A DNA stretch of 64,000 nucleotides, taken from contig JALIGW010000001.1 of assembly GCA_023053685.1 (NCBI GenBank), positions 74,316,240 through 74,380,239 on the forward strand, given 5' to 3'. Below the pieces are notes generated by a model that was not told where the DNA came from, searched no databases, and saw only the letters and a program-made list of their open reading frames with translations. The translations under genes and the position numbers were made by a program. Below, piece after piece: positions 35,326-44,485 of the stretch. The number at the start of each line of letters is the position of its first letter. The first letter of the stretch is position 1. The stretch is from Diadophis punctatus similis. Lineage: Eukaryota > Chordata > Lepidosauria > Squamata > Dipsadidae.

Positions 35326-35396
35326 TTTCTTTATGTACTTTGCTTGCCAGGAAGTGAAAAAGGGCGTTGTTACTTACCTGAACGCCCATTCTCGTA

Positions 35397-35499
35397 GGGT
35401 GGCGCTAGCCTCCAAGATTGGGATGACCTCATCCATCAGCCAATCAGGACTGAGTCTGACCTCATATAAAAGCTGTCACTGTGCCATAATCCCCCTCTT
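35397..35499. repeat. Left inverted terminal repeat of the DIRS element
   Basis: 103 nt, identical in reverse complement to 41346-41448. It contains AGCCAATCAGG and ATATAAAAGC (CCAAT- and TATA-like motifs). Outside it, 35361-35396 is an extra left extension that includes the palindromic pair GGGCGTT/AACGCCC. Confidence 0.95.
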
Positions 35500-35577
35500 G
35501 AGACGAAGGAGTAGGTCAGACCCATAGTTTATCCCCCACGCACACCTTCAGTATGTACAACACCCAAAAGGGAGGGA

Positions 35578-35671
35578 CTTGGAGGCTAGCACCACCCTAC
35601 GAGAATGGGCGTTCAGGTAAGTAACAACGCCCTTTCTCCATAGTGGGTGGCGCTAGCCTCCAAGATTGGGA
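35578..35671. repeat. Internal complementary region of the DIRS element
   Basis: 35578-35635 is the reverse complement of the left extremity 35359-35416 with one mismatch. 35634-35671 is the reverse complement of the right extremity (about 41425-41459). The two pieces meet at CTTTCTCCATAG, which equals the sequence expected if the two ends were joined in a circle. In DIRS elements this region templates completion of the termini. Confidence 0.9.
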
Positions 35672-35693
35672 CATACCAAAGCAGTATCGTCCC

Positions 35694-36785
35694 CTAGGGA
35701 GGGTTGTCACCAGAATCGTAGACCCCGTCAGGAGCAACTATGGTCTGCAAGACCCTGCGCCCAAAATCCGCCTCAGCCGAGGCAAAGGAGTCCACTCTAT
35801 AATGTCTAATGAAGGGCAACGGAGAAGACCACGTCGCCACTCGGCAGAGTTCCTCCAAGGAGGCATTAGTAGTCCAAGCTGCCGTGGTGGCGGCACTGCG
35901 CGTCGAGTGCACCGTCAGATGTGGCGGACGAGGCAGGTCCTGTTGTCGGTAAACGTCCGCGATGACTGCGCGTATCCAACGACTGACCATCGCCGCAGAA
36001 GCCTTGCGACCCATGGACGAGGCGTGGAATCCCACGAACAAGGACTCTGAGCGGCGGAATGCCGCCGTGCGGACTTTGTAGATTTTAATCGCCCGCCGGA
36101 CATCGACAGCGTGCCATTTGCGCTCGTTCGGCATTGTAGGCGGAGAGCAGAAGGAAGGAAGAACCACTTCCTGCGCCCTGTGGAAGTATGTATTGATCTT
36201 GGGCAGGAATGTGGGGTCAAGGCGGAGCACCACCCGGTCCAGATGAAAAATACAGAGATCGTCCCGGACCGATAGGGCTGCCAGTTCGGATATTCTCCGG
36301 GCTGAAGTGATCGCTACCAAAAAGGCAACCTTATGCGTAAGGTGCTGCAGCGAAACTGTCCGGAGGGGCTCGTAGGGGGCCTCGGTCAGTGCCAGAAGAA
36401 CCTTTTGCAGGTCCCAGGTGGGGTACCTATGTACCACAGGAGGCGAGATATTGACCGCCGCCTTCAAGAAGCGAACGACTAAGGGATGCGTAGACAAAGG
36501 CGCAGAAGAGTGGCAGGAGAGGACCGTTGAGAGCGCTGCCACCTGTCGCCGCAAGGTGCTGGGCGAGAGGCCCTTGTTGAGGCCCGCTTGTAGAAATTGG
36601 AGGACCTGTATGACCGAAAGATCGGTCGGGTTAAAGTCGGCGTCGACACACCAATCGTGAAACGTCCGCCAGGTGGAGTTGTAGATGCGGATGGTGGAGG
36701 CCCGGCGTGAGGAAAGCAAGGTACGGATAATGCACTCGGGGACCCCGCGAAGAGTTAGGGTGCGCCGCTCAAGCGCCAGGCGGTC
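35694..36785 (-). CDS. Tyrosine recombinase (integrase) of the DIRS element
   Basis: Integrates the circular DNA copy. The open frame runs from 37517 to 35694 (607 codons), but codons 1 to about 245 overlap the RT frame and look like its shadow. Recognisable protein starts near RRTLTLRGVPECIIRTLLSS. An N-terminal SAM-like part (STIRIYNSTWRTFHDWC, LSPSTLRRQVAALSTVL) is followed by the catalytic domain. Box I is ITSARRISELAAL with the first Arg, box II HLTVHSTRSAATT with the His-x-x-Arg, and then PFIRHYRVDSF with the nucleophile-position Tyr. All key residues are present and no stop occurs. No Met lies near the domain start, so initiation or frameshifting is unresolved. The frame overlaps the end of the RT frame by about 30 bases or more. 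Confidence 0.9.
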   Translation of the reverse strand, partial: DRLALERRTLTLRGVPECIIRTLLSSRRASTIRIYNSTWRTFHDWCVDADFNPTDLSVIQVLQFLQAGLNKGLSPSTLRRQVAALSTVLSCHSSAPLSTHPLVVRFLKAAVNISPPVVHRYPTWDLQKVLLALTEAPYEPLRTVSLQHLTHKVAFLVAITSARRISELAALSVRDDLCIFHLDRVVLRLDPTFLPKINTYFHRAQEVVLPSFCSPPTMPNERKWHAVDVRRAIKIYKVRTAAFRRSESLFVGFHASSMGRKASAAMVSRWIRAVIADVYRQQDLPRPPHLTVHSTRSAATTAAWTTNASLEELCRVATWSSPLPFIRHYRVDSFASAEADFGRRVLQTIVAPDGVYDSGDNPP

Positions 36786-38642
36786 AGTTGGAGCCACTGC
36801 GGATCCGGGTGTTGAACTGACCCCTGGGAGAGCGACGATGCGGTCTGCGGGATCCTCCAGGATGGGCCGGTCGAGAGCGACCTGAGGTCCGCGAACCAAG
36901 CCCGTCGCGGCCAATGGGGGGCCAATAGGATCAGTTCCGCCTGCTCGTCGAGCATCTTCCTGATAACTCGGGGGATGAGTGGAAGGGGCGGAAATGCGTA
37001 GAGTAGGCCCCTGGGCCACGGGCAACGGAGAGCGTCCGTGTCCATCGCGCCGGGAGTCCGATACCGCGTGATGAAGCGCGGGAGCTTGGCATTCAGCGGG
37101 GTCGCAAAGAGGTCGACCACCGGGTTGCCAAACCGGGCAGTCAGCTCCCGAAAAATGTCTGGGTGCAGGGCCCACTCTGCCGTGTCGATGTCGTGGCGGC
37201 TGAGCCAGTCCGCTGTGCGGTTCGACACCCCCGAGATGTGCTCCGCCCGGAGCGAGAGGAGGTGCCGTTCCGCCCAGAGGCCCAATTCCTTGGCCTCGGA
37301 GAGCAGGCGGCGCGAGACAGTCCCACCTTGCCTGTTGACATGGGCTTTGGTGGTGACGTTGTCCGTCAATAGGAGGATGTGTTGCCCAGTCAGGAGATGC
37401 TGGAATTGCCGGAGGCCCAGGGACGCCGCTCGTAGCTCCAGGAGGTTGATGCTGGCCGTTGACTCTGCTGCGGTCCAAGTGCCCTGTGCCACGTGAAACG
37501 ATGTGTGAGCGCCCCACCCGTAGAGACTGGCGTCCGATGTTACCGTCACTCGGCGAGGCTCAAGGAAGCTGGAACCCTTGCTGATCACCGGGGACCGCCA
37601 CCAATGCAGGGACCGCCGGACCGCCGTCGGGAGCTGGACTTTGGCCGAAGAGGTGGACCTGTTCGCCAGCTGAAACGGCAAAAGAAACCATTGTAGGTCT
37701 CTGGAGTGCAGTTGTGCCCAGGGTGTGATATGTATAGCGGATATCATCTTTCCCAACAGGGAGGACAGGAGGTTCAGCGGAACCCGCCCCTGTCCAAGAA
37801 CCTGTTGGGTCAGAGAAGAAAGACTGAGCTGTCTTTCCAACGACAGATACACCCTGCACTCCAGAGAGTCCACAATGGCCCCCAAGTGAGTGATGCGAGT
37901 GGAGGGAATCAAGTGGCTCTTCTCCAGGTTGAGGGAGAAGCCATGGTCTTGCAGAACGTCCATGGTGGTCTGCAGGTCCAGCTCCACCCGGGCCAGTGAG
38001 GACGACTGAATTAAAATGTCATCGAGGTAACACTGTATTCGAATCGGCACTGCCCTCAAGTGAGCTGCAAGGGCGGCCAGAATCTTTGTGAAAACCCTGG
38101 GTGCCGAGAAGAGGCCGAATGGCAGGGCCGAATACTGATAGTGTTCGTTGTCATAAGAGAATCGCAGGAATTTTTGGTGGGAAGGCCGAATAGGGACATG
38201 CAAATATGCCTCAGTGAGGTCGATAGAGCACATAAAGTCACCCTTACAAATGCCGTCCAATATGGACTGTAGAGTATGCATCTTAAATTTCTTGTACACC
38301 AAGAACTTATTAAGGCGCTTAAGGTCCAAGACCGCTCTCCACCCACCCGACGACTTCTCCACGAGGAACAAATTGGAATAGAATCCTTGCCCCCGCTGGT
38401 CCTCCAGGACCCGCTGGATGGCCTCAATCTCCAGCAGATGCTGGATGGCTTCAAGCATCTGGGCCCGTTTCTGCGGGTTGGAGGACTGGGAGCACCTCAT
38501 GAAGGAGTCGGGGGGTGGTGGAGAGGAGATCTAAGGCGAGTCCGAGTGTTAGGGTCTCGTGAACCCAAGCGTCCGTAGTAATCTCCTCCCACCGCCTAGC
38601 GAAAAAATGTAGGCGACCCCCAATGGGAGAAGCTGGGTCCAC
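36755..38642 (-). CDS. Reverse transcriptase / RNase H / methyltransferase-like protein of the DIRS element, with one frame change
   Basis: The 581-aa frame (Met at 38500) holds the RT fingers and palm, with GGWRAVLDLKRLN (residues 53-65), SIDLTEAYLHVPI (92-104) and catalytic YLDD (158-161). RNase H follows, with TSDASLYGWG (Asp 323), LLELRA (Glu 355), LLTDN (Asp 380) and NRTADWLSR (Asp 431). After that comes a DIRS methyltransferase-like region with VVDLFATPLN (461-470) and LLYAFPPLPLIP (499-510). The N-terminal piece GGRLHFFARRWEEITTDAWV lies in another frame (38642 down to about 38520). The two frames are joined if one base is dropped from the six-base run at 38510-38515. The start is uncertain: the upstream frame opens inside the end of gag. 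Confidence 0.88.
38510..38515 (-). other. Homopolymer frame-change site in DIRS RT frame
   Basis: Six G on the plus strand (C on the sense strand). The upstream RT frame ends in SxxP-like residues just before it, and the downstream frame continues with DSFMRCSQSS. A five-base run would give one continuous frame. It may be a real mutation, an assembly error or a slippery site. Confidence 0.75.
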
Positions 38643-40291
38643 TACTTGTAGCGGCGGTAGGGGCGACCACCTGCCTTCCGAAAAGGGCGCTTGGACTGCT
38701 GGTTGGAATTGGCCCTGTCCTGACCCTGAGTCTGACGGGGCGAGGCCCGCGATCTGTTTTGGTTATAGGAAGGCGCCCTATATTGGCGCCTGGGGAACGC
38801 CGGGGCAGGGTTCTGAGGCTTGGCCTGCGCCTTCCTGGTGGAGTTTGGCAAGACCTTGCGCTTGTCCTTAGTCTCGATGAGGTAGGGGTCAAGGGCCTCA
38901 CCGAAAAGCGACTTGTGTGCCACTGGGGCCCCGGCTAGCCGCCACTTGTGACGACAGTCAGCGGGCCAGCTCCTGAGCCAGTGCATTCTGCGTGCAACCA
39001 CCGACGCTCCCATGGCCCTAGCCGCAAACTGGGTGGCCTGGAGCGTGGCGTCCGAGGTGAACTGCGAGGCAGCAATGAGTTTGTTGATGTCCTGCCTTGC
39101 TCGGACGTCGGAGGGGGGCAGATGCTCTTGTAGGGCTTTTAGCCATCGGATGGAAGTCCGGCAAAAAAAGGAAGCCGTGGCAGACGCCTTGACCGCCCAA
39201 GCGGCCGCCTGTTGAGTTTTCTGCAGGGCTTGTTCTGTGCGCCTGTCCTCTGGGCGGAGCAACTCCTCAGAGTCTCCGGGCATCTGTGCTGGTGAGTACA
39301 GTGCCTTAATGGCCGGCTCCACCGGGGGAACAGGTAGATGTTGAGCCAGAGAGGTGGAGACGTTAAAGAACCGCTTGTCCGCCGTAGAAGGGGTGACGCC
39401 GGTCGTCGGGGATGCCCACTGCTTGAGTACCGACTCCACGAATAATTTGGGAGCCGGCACCACTTCTACCTGTGAGGTAGTTTCCTCGAAAAGAGGGTCC
39501 TCAGGCTCGTCCCCGGCGGGCGGCTGGTCCTTGGAGGAAAACTTGGCCGTAGCCCTGGCCTTATGGAGCAGGGATTTGAATAAGGAAGGGTTAAATAACC
39601 CCGTCACTGCCGGAGCCTCAGGTGCGAGGTCTTCGTCTTCCGAAAGTTCCAAGTCCTGCACTTGGTCCTCCTGTCCATGGGACGACAAGGGAGACCCCTG
39701 GTCTGCGTCGACGGCCGGCGGGGCTTGGATGACAGGAGGGGTGACCTGAGGTAGGCGAGGGGCCGGCTGAGTGGGCTGGGGCGCAGTCGGTGCAGCGGCG
39801 GCAACATGCCTCATTCCGGCCTCGATTCCCTGTGCAATGGCCGCCTGGATCAAGGCCTGCACCTCTGGAGTATACAGTTGAGCGTGCGCAGAGGAAGGTG
39901 GATGCACCAGTGACGCACTGCAGCTGGGTCTGGGGTCCTCCCAGATGTCCCCTTCCTCTAGGCACAGGTCTGGATTGTCCAGGGAAAGAGTGCCAGAAGA
40001 ACGCCGGTCCCTGAGAGCAAGGTCAAAGGGCTCATGGAGGTCCCTCTGGACAGGGCCAGAGGGCTCATGTTGTGCTGACGAGGTGGAGGCAGCAGGGGGC
40101 GGCACGGAGCGATCAGGAGGCTTGTGGGCCTTGTCCTTGCGTTGCGTGCCCTTTGTAGAGGCCTTGGCCTTGTCCCGTAATGGAGAGCGGTCCCTGTGGC
40201 CAGACTGAGGGGCAGGGGGTTTATCAGCCCCACCCTCCTTGTCTTTAGGCTGCCTGGGCTTATTCCTGCCCGAGGGAGCCTTGTCTGCCAT
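38642..40291 (-). CDS. Gag-like protein of the DIRS element, 549 aa
   Basis: Structural protein expected to bind and package the element RNA. The Met at 40291 opens a Lys/Pro-rich N-terminus (MADKAPSGRNKPRQPKDKE), then low-complexity Pro/Ala stretches. An acidic patch (LELSEDEDLAPEAPA) follows, then a helical middle with WASPTTGVTPSTADKRFFNV, LNK-like helices and the block SLFGEALDPYLIETKDKRK. That last block is typical of the gag of vertebrate DIRS elements. The C-terminus is strongly basic (RRQYRAPSYNQNRSRASPR ... GGRPYRRYK), fitting nucleic-acid binding; there is no CCHC zinc knuckle. The frame is uninterrupted and its TAG at 38642-38644 overlaps the start of the RT frame. About 1.05 kb of GC-rich leader separates it from the right ITR. 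Confidence 0.88.
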   Translation of the reverse strand: MADKAPSGRNKPRQPKDKEGGADKPPAPQSGHRDRSPLRDKAKASTKGTQRKDKAHKPPDRSVPPPAASTSSAQHEPSGPVQRDLHEPFDLALRDRRSSGTLSLDNPDLCLEEGDIWEDPRPSCSASLVHPPSSAHAQLYTPEVQALIQAAIAQGIEAGMRHVAAAAPTAPQPTQPAPRLPQVTPPVIQAPPAVDADQGSPLSSHGQEDQVQDLELSEDEDLAPEAPAVTGLFNPSLFKSLLHKARATAKFSSKDQPPAGDEPEDPLFEETTSQVEVVPAPKLFVESVLKQWASPTTGVTPSTADKRFFNVSTSLAQHLPVPPVEPAIKALYSPAQMPGDSEELLRPEDRRTEQALQKTQQAAAWAVKASATASFFCRTSIRWLKALQEHLPPSDVRARQDINKLIAASQFTSDATLQATQFAARAMGASVVARRMHWLRSWPADCRHKWRLAGAPVAHKSLFGEALDPYLIETKDKRKVLPNSTRKAQAKPQNPAPAFPRRQYRAPSYNQNRSRASPRQTQGQDRANSNQQSKRPFRKAGGRPYRRYK

Positions 40292-41345
40292 GGTGTAGGA
40301 AGACGATTCCTCCGTTGGTGCTAACGTGCGCTTTTACGGCACGGAGCACGAGACGAGGCCTGGGTGCCGGTGGCTGAAGGCCGATGCCTGTGGGAGGGAG
40401 CCTCCGGCTTGCTGGGTCAGCTGCTGGACGTCCGGTTGCCTTCGCAGCCCCGTAGGGCCGGCGAGAAGAAGCAGCGATGAGAAGGGTCCCTCCAGGCGCG
40501 CGCACCAGCTGGCGGCAATATACGTCACCGGGAAACCCCCGGTGACGTGGGCGGCTTGAATGCGGCTGCGCGACTCGCAGGGAGAGCCGCGGCCCCGCCC
40601 GAGAGGCTCCGTGCAATCAGGAAGCTGCGGCTGCGCAGAAGGAGCCGGCGGCGAAGACAGGGAACAGCTGAGGGGCGGGTGAGCCGCTCCGCCGCGCGGG
40701 CAATGTAGCAAATTGTGGGGCGGTCTCGCAGCCGAATTGCTGCCGAAGAGGCCGCCCAGCACCCCCAACAAGGCCGAAAATGAGGCCGAAGAGAAGCCCG
40801 ACGGCAATTAAGGCCAAAAAGGTCCGGCCGGCTCGGGCAGTCCCTAGTGAGGAGGGGCGGTCGCGCAGGCCGGAGTGCCTGCCGATTGGACCGCCAACAC
40901 TCGCCCTCACGTTAGCACGCTCCCAGGGGTCCGATGTCACTGAGGAGGCCCGATAAGGGGAGCGGCAAGGGAGAGAGGCCAAGGCCGCCCAAGCGCGAGG
41001 CTTCTGCGTAAATTTAGCCCGATGGGGCCTCTCTCCGGCGGAAGTGGTCAGAGGACCACCCTGGCTGCTGGCCACTCAAGCGCCGGGCTTCTGTGGCAGA
41101 TGGTAAACACAGGATTGCCAGGCCGCAATGTGAGCAAGACAGCCAGCCACTTAAGGTGGAAAGTGGGCTGTGGACTAGGCCGAAGCCTGTCCCGTGATTC
41201 CCAAGACCCCTGATGGAAAGGGCAGGTGGGGAGTCACTCACATTTAAGAAAGATGTTGATAGTAGATCTGGAAGTCGATCAGAGAAGGTGATATTAAACT
41301 GCGAAAAACTGGGGAGAAACAATCCTAGGCCTAGGACTGAGTCGA
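40292..41345 (-). other. 5' leader of the DIRS element
   Basis: GC-rich, about 1 kb, between the right ITR and the gag start in sense direction. Frames of 100-157 aa exist on both strands but show no family signature; I read it as an untranslated leader. Confidence 0.6.
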
Positions 41346-41448
41346 AAGAGGGGGATTATGGCACAGTGACAGCTTTTATATGAGGTCAGACTCAGTCCTG
41401 ATTGGCTGATGGATGAGGTCATCCCAATCTTGGAGGCTAGCGCCACCC
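41346..41448. repeat. Right inverted terminal repeat of the DIRS element
   Basis: 103 nt identical in reverse complement to the left ITR. In sense orientation it is the upstream end. It is followed by only about 11 more bases (ACTATGGAGAA) before the flank, so the two ends are asymmetric. Confidence 0.95.
41373..41405 (-). promoter_or_regulatory. Putative DIRS promoter: CCAAT and TATA motifs in the ITR
   Basis: On the minus strand CCAAT (41401-41405) lies about 20 bases upstream of TATAAAAG (41373-41380), in the right order for sense transcription of gag-RT-YR. The left ITR has the same pair facing outward-to-inward on the plus strand, so antisense transcription from the left end is also possible. 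Confidence 0.6.
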
Positions 41449-41459
41449 ACTATGGAGAA

Positions 41460-41829
41460 TAGTCTACCACTGTCTTCTTCAGCCCTGATATTCTCTGCAG
41501 ATCTTTCCAGGTCTCCAAGTACTCTCCAGATTTGAACCTGTTTAACTTCTCAACTAGGCAAAGTTGACCAGATACTACTAAGTAATTTAAATATGTTGTA
41601 AGTTGGATCTGCTTGGGTGGGGCTTACTTAGGAGAACATGTATGCTTAGCCAGTTTTACGCAAAGCCTTGATAAGGGTGGTGAAAAGCCAATATGTCATC
41701 AACAGAAGAGAATATTTGTAGCTCAGGGTTGAACTGTGGAGTCCTTGGTCCTCTCTGAGTTTGGTTGTTTTATTGTAGATGATTTATTATCCAACTAAGT
41801 AACAGTGCATTGGCATTGATTATGTTACC
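41460..41829. other. Unassigned short stretch
   Basis: Right flank of the DIRS element; no feature recognised. Confidence 0.5.
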
Positions 41830-41831
41830 TA

Positions 41832-41967
41832 CCCTGTTTCCCCGAAAATAAGACATCCCCTGATAATAAGCACAATTGGGCTTTTGAGTGCATGGCAATA
41901 AAGCCAAATGCTTACTTCAGGGTTCAAAAAATATATATGACAGGGTCTTATTTTTGGGGAAACACGG
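41832..41967. mobile_element. TA-flanked MITE (CCCTGTTTCCCCGAAAATAAG family), 136 bp
   Basis: Left end CCCTGTTTCCCCGAAAATAA and right end CTTATTTTTGGGGAAACACGG are inverted. TA flanks it at 41830-41831 and 41968-41969. A widespread vertebrate MITE type; no coding capacity. Confidence 0.9.
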
Positions 41968-41969
41968 TA

Positions 41970-42309
41970 ATGGAACTTCTTCAACAACCAAGCTCAGAGA
42001 GCACCAAGGATTCCACAGCCAACATGTTCAACGACAGTCATCCTAAATGTGGTGACCTTCCCATATGTGGGACTACAACTTCTAGAACATAATATGAATG
42101 CATTGTACGAGGAGTAAAACAAAAACAAAAACCACATTTTTGAAGGAAGCCCTCATTTCCAGTGTAATGCTCAGATATGAAGGGAGAGAGGCTGTTTTTC
42201 AAAAATAGCTTTGGAGTGATGGTATTTCTTCCTGCTCTGAAGATTGGACAAAAATCGATTTTTTTTGCAAAGCATGTTGATACTTCTACAGTATTTTAAT
42301 CTTTTTATT
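41970..42309. other. Unassigned stretch
   Basis: Nothing supported. Confidence 0.5.
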
Positions 42310-42354
42310 AATGTATGTATGTATGTATGTATGTATGTATGTATGTATGTATGT
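42310..42354. repeat. (TGTA)n microsatellite, about 44 bp
   Basis: About eleven TGTA units. Met-Tyr-Val-Cys frames over it are artefacts. Confidence 0.95.
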
Positions 42355-43280
42355 GTAATCTTAGATGTACAATTAAAATCCATCAAGGTGGTAATGTTTT
42401 GGATACAGTCAGGGTGTTTCTGCAGTTTATAAAAGAGCAGATTTTTAAAATGGAGCAATCACGCTTCAGTTCAAGATCTGATTTGGCTGGGAAATAATCT
42501 TTGCTTTATGAGTGCCTATTAATGGATATTATAAGCACATACTCACATGTGCTTTTTCCCCTCTGTGTCTGCAATGCTGATATAAGAATAATCCAAAACA
42601 CTAAATGTAGTCTAAGCCTCATTTCCTCCCTTGAGTGCTAAACTGCAACAAGCTGAAATGATTAAAGTGGAATAAGGGGGAAGAAAATACCCTTTTGGCT
42701 TTGTCTGAGCCCTCCTGTCAAGTCAGTCTACTGACTCTGTGTTAGATGGAAACTATTTTCTTTCCACAAGCTCTAAACTTGCAGACAAGGTTTCCTGCTT
42801 TCCTGTTAGGGCCTCCACCTACCCAGACAGCTTTGACATTTTTTGACTTAGTTATTTTCTACCACAGCTCCTCCAAAAACGTTTGTGTGCCATCATAACA
42901 GCTGACTAAGCAGCACAACATGCCTTGTAAGTAAAGGAAACAAATGCAGAGGCCCTCCTCTTGACAATTGACAACTGTTCTTCATCTCAAATGCTTCAGG
43001 GGTTACAGTTACATATGCCAACGCTGCCAGACGGATGGGCCTCTGTTTCACCATTTTTTTCATCTATCCTTGGTCTCACAACTGGATAAGAGGAACATGT
43101 GGGTTACTAAGAGATTACAGTTCATATCCTCAGCTGTGCTTTTGCACTGCAGTGATTACTTCTGCTGTATATTGACAATGTCTATGTTCTACTCAGTGGC
43201 ACAACTGAAATGCTCCAGTATGTAGTCAGCCCGAGATCAGACAGCCTATGGTTCTCCAGAATTTGTTGAACCATTATTCC
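42355..43280. other. Unassigned stretch
   Basis: About 0.9 kb without recognisable feature. Confidence 0.5.
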
Positions 43281-43288
43281 CAATAGAC

Positions 43289-44477
43289 TAAGGTGACCAG
43301 ACGTCCCGCTTTTGGCGGGACAGACACGCTTTTCAAGCGTGTGTCCCGCGTCCCGCATTCTTTCCCAAAAGTCACGCTTTTTTGGGAAGAATGCGGAAAC
43401 AGCGGGACGTCTGGTCACCTTATAGTTGACCCAAAGGTGCTTTAGATGCAACCGAGAAAGTCCAGCCAAAAAAAGCCCCTTGGGAACAAACCAGGTCAGA
43501 ACCGAAAGGGCAGGAGCTGAACCGGGCTGCCTCGGACCCCTGGCCAGGAAGAAAGGAGGGGGCGTGGAAGAGCAGGGGGGGCATGTAACTATAGTGCTGA
43601 CCGTGAAGACATTACATGCTGCCACCTGCTGGGGCCTCATAGCACTAATAAGTCGTCGTCCCCACCCCTCTCCTATGCACCTACCCTTCGTTATTGAGAG
43701 ACAGCGAGAAAAAAGTGACCTATCAGTAGGCAGGAATTGGTGAACGTCATTCGCGTGCGCTCTTTCTTTATCTTGATCCCAACCTCGCGGTCTTTCTGTG
43801 GCTGTTTCCAGGTTTTTCTAAGCTTTAGGACACCGCACTGAAAGAGGACAAAGAACACTGGGGAGAGCTAGCGATCGACATCAACTGCCGGGAGTGGGGG
43901 GGAGGGGGAGGACTATCGAACGCGAATTCTGGAGCTATACTCTCCCCATTGATGGGCGGCAAACAAAGACCCGCCTCCTTCCCTCCCTTCGACGAGGTCC
44001 AGGGCTGAGATCACCCGGTACAGATCGTTGGACGTTTATTGGGGTACTTGCTGTCTTCTCCGTTGCTGATGCTTCAGAAATAAGTTCCTTTTTTAAGTTA
44101 AGTAAACCAACGGAGCGGATATATTGCCAAAGGAAGATGATTGACTCAAACAAACGAATACCTTTGGCTGCTTTGTGGGGACGCAAATCGCTCTGATTAA
44201 TTCTTTGTAGGTTTAGTCGGAAGCAAACTCCCTATTTCTCCATAGAAGTTACTGGTAAACGTGTACAGTGCCGGCTCCCGAACGGGAGGCGGGAGGCGAG
44301 GAAAGGCCTCCCGCCTCCCCCCCACCCACCTGGACGCCGAGATTAGCGTCCTTTTGCCCTCTGCGCATGCGCAGCGTTCTGCGCATGCGCAGAGGGCAAA
44401 ATTCAAATGGCGGCGTCCAGGCGGCCCCGCCCCCCGTCAATTGTCCCGCTTTTTAAAAAAAATATCTGGTCACTTTA
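43289..44477. mobile_element. Large nonautonomous hAT-like element with hairpin left end and CpG-rich core, 1189 bp
   Basis: Left end TAAGGTGACCAGACGTCCCG and right end ATATCTGGTCACTTTA are inverted. A perfect 8-bp TSD CAATAGAC flanks them at 43281-43288 and 44478-44485. The first 134 bp (43289-43422) form a long palindrome with smaller palindromes inside (GTCCCGCTTTTGGCGGGAC). About 43640-44260 is CpG-rich and non-repetitive. 44270-44430 holds inverted copies of TTTTGCCCTCTGCGCATGC, shared with the MITE at 15220. No transposase frame; the 152-aa and 105-aa frames lack family signatures. Confidence 0.82.
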
Positions 44478-44485
44478 CAATAGAC

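Larger units (their letters stand above)
35361..41459 (-). mobile_element. DIRS-like tyrosine-recombinase retrotransposon, near full length, about 6.1 kb
   Basis: Minus-strand element with gag (38642-40291), RT/RNase H/methyltransferase-like (36755-38642) and tyrosine recombinase (from about 36785 to 35694) in the DIRS order. The ends carry an identical 103-nt inverted repeat (35397-35499 and 41346-41448). Next to the left one is an internal complementary region (35578-35671). It contains the complement of the extreme left end joined to the complement of the extreme right end, the signature of DIRS circular intermediates. There is no LTR-type TSD, as expected for recombinase integration. End positions are uncertain by 2-4 bases because of A-runs. 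GC content (especially 35800-41200) is clearly higher than in the flanks. Confidence 0.93.

Noticed and set aside
35361..35640. CRISPR-like or LTR interpretation of the repeated ends
   Set aside because: The repeats are inverted, not direct, and there are only two plus an internal junction copy, which is the DIRS arrangement.
36755..37517. N-terminal 245 codons of the long recombinase frame as a separate protein
   Set aside because: They lie opposite in frame to the RT C-terminal coding sequence and show only Pro/Arg/Gly-rich chance composition.
38596..40233. Multiple plus- and minus-strand frames overlapping gag
   Set aside because: Shadows of the gag frame in GC-rich sequence.
40260..41075. 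Minus-strand frames of 118-157 aa upstream of DIRS gag
   Set aside because: GC-rich leader; frames overlap each other and show no gag or other signature.
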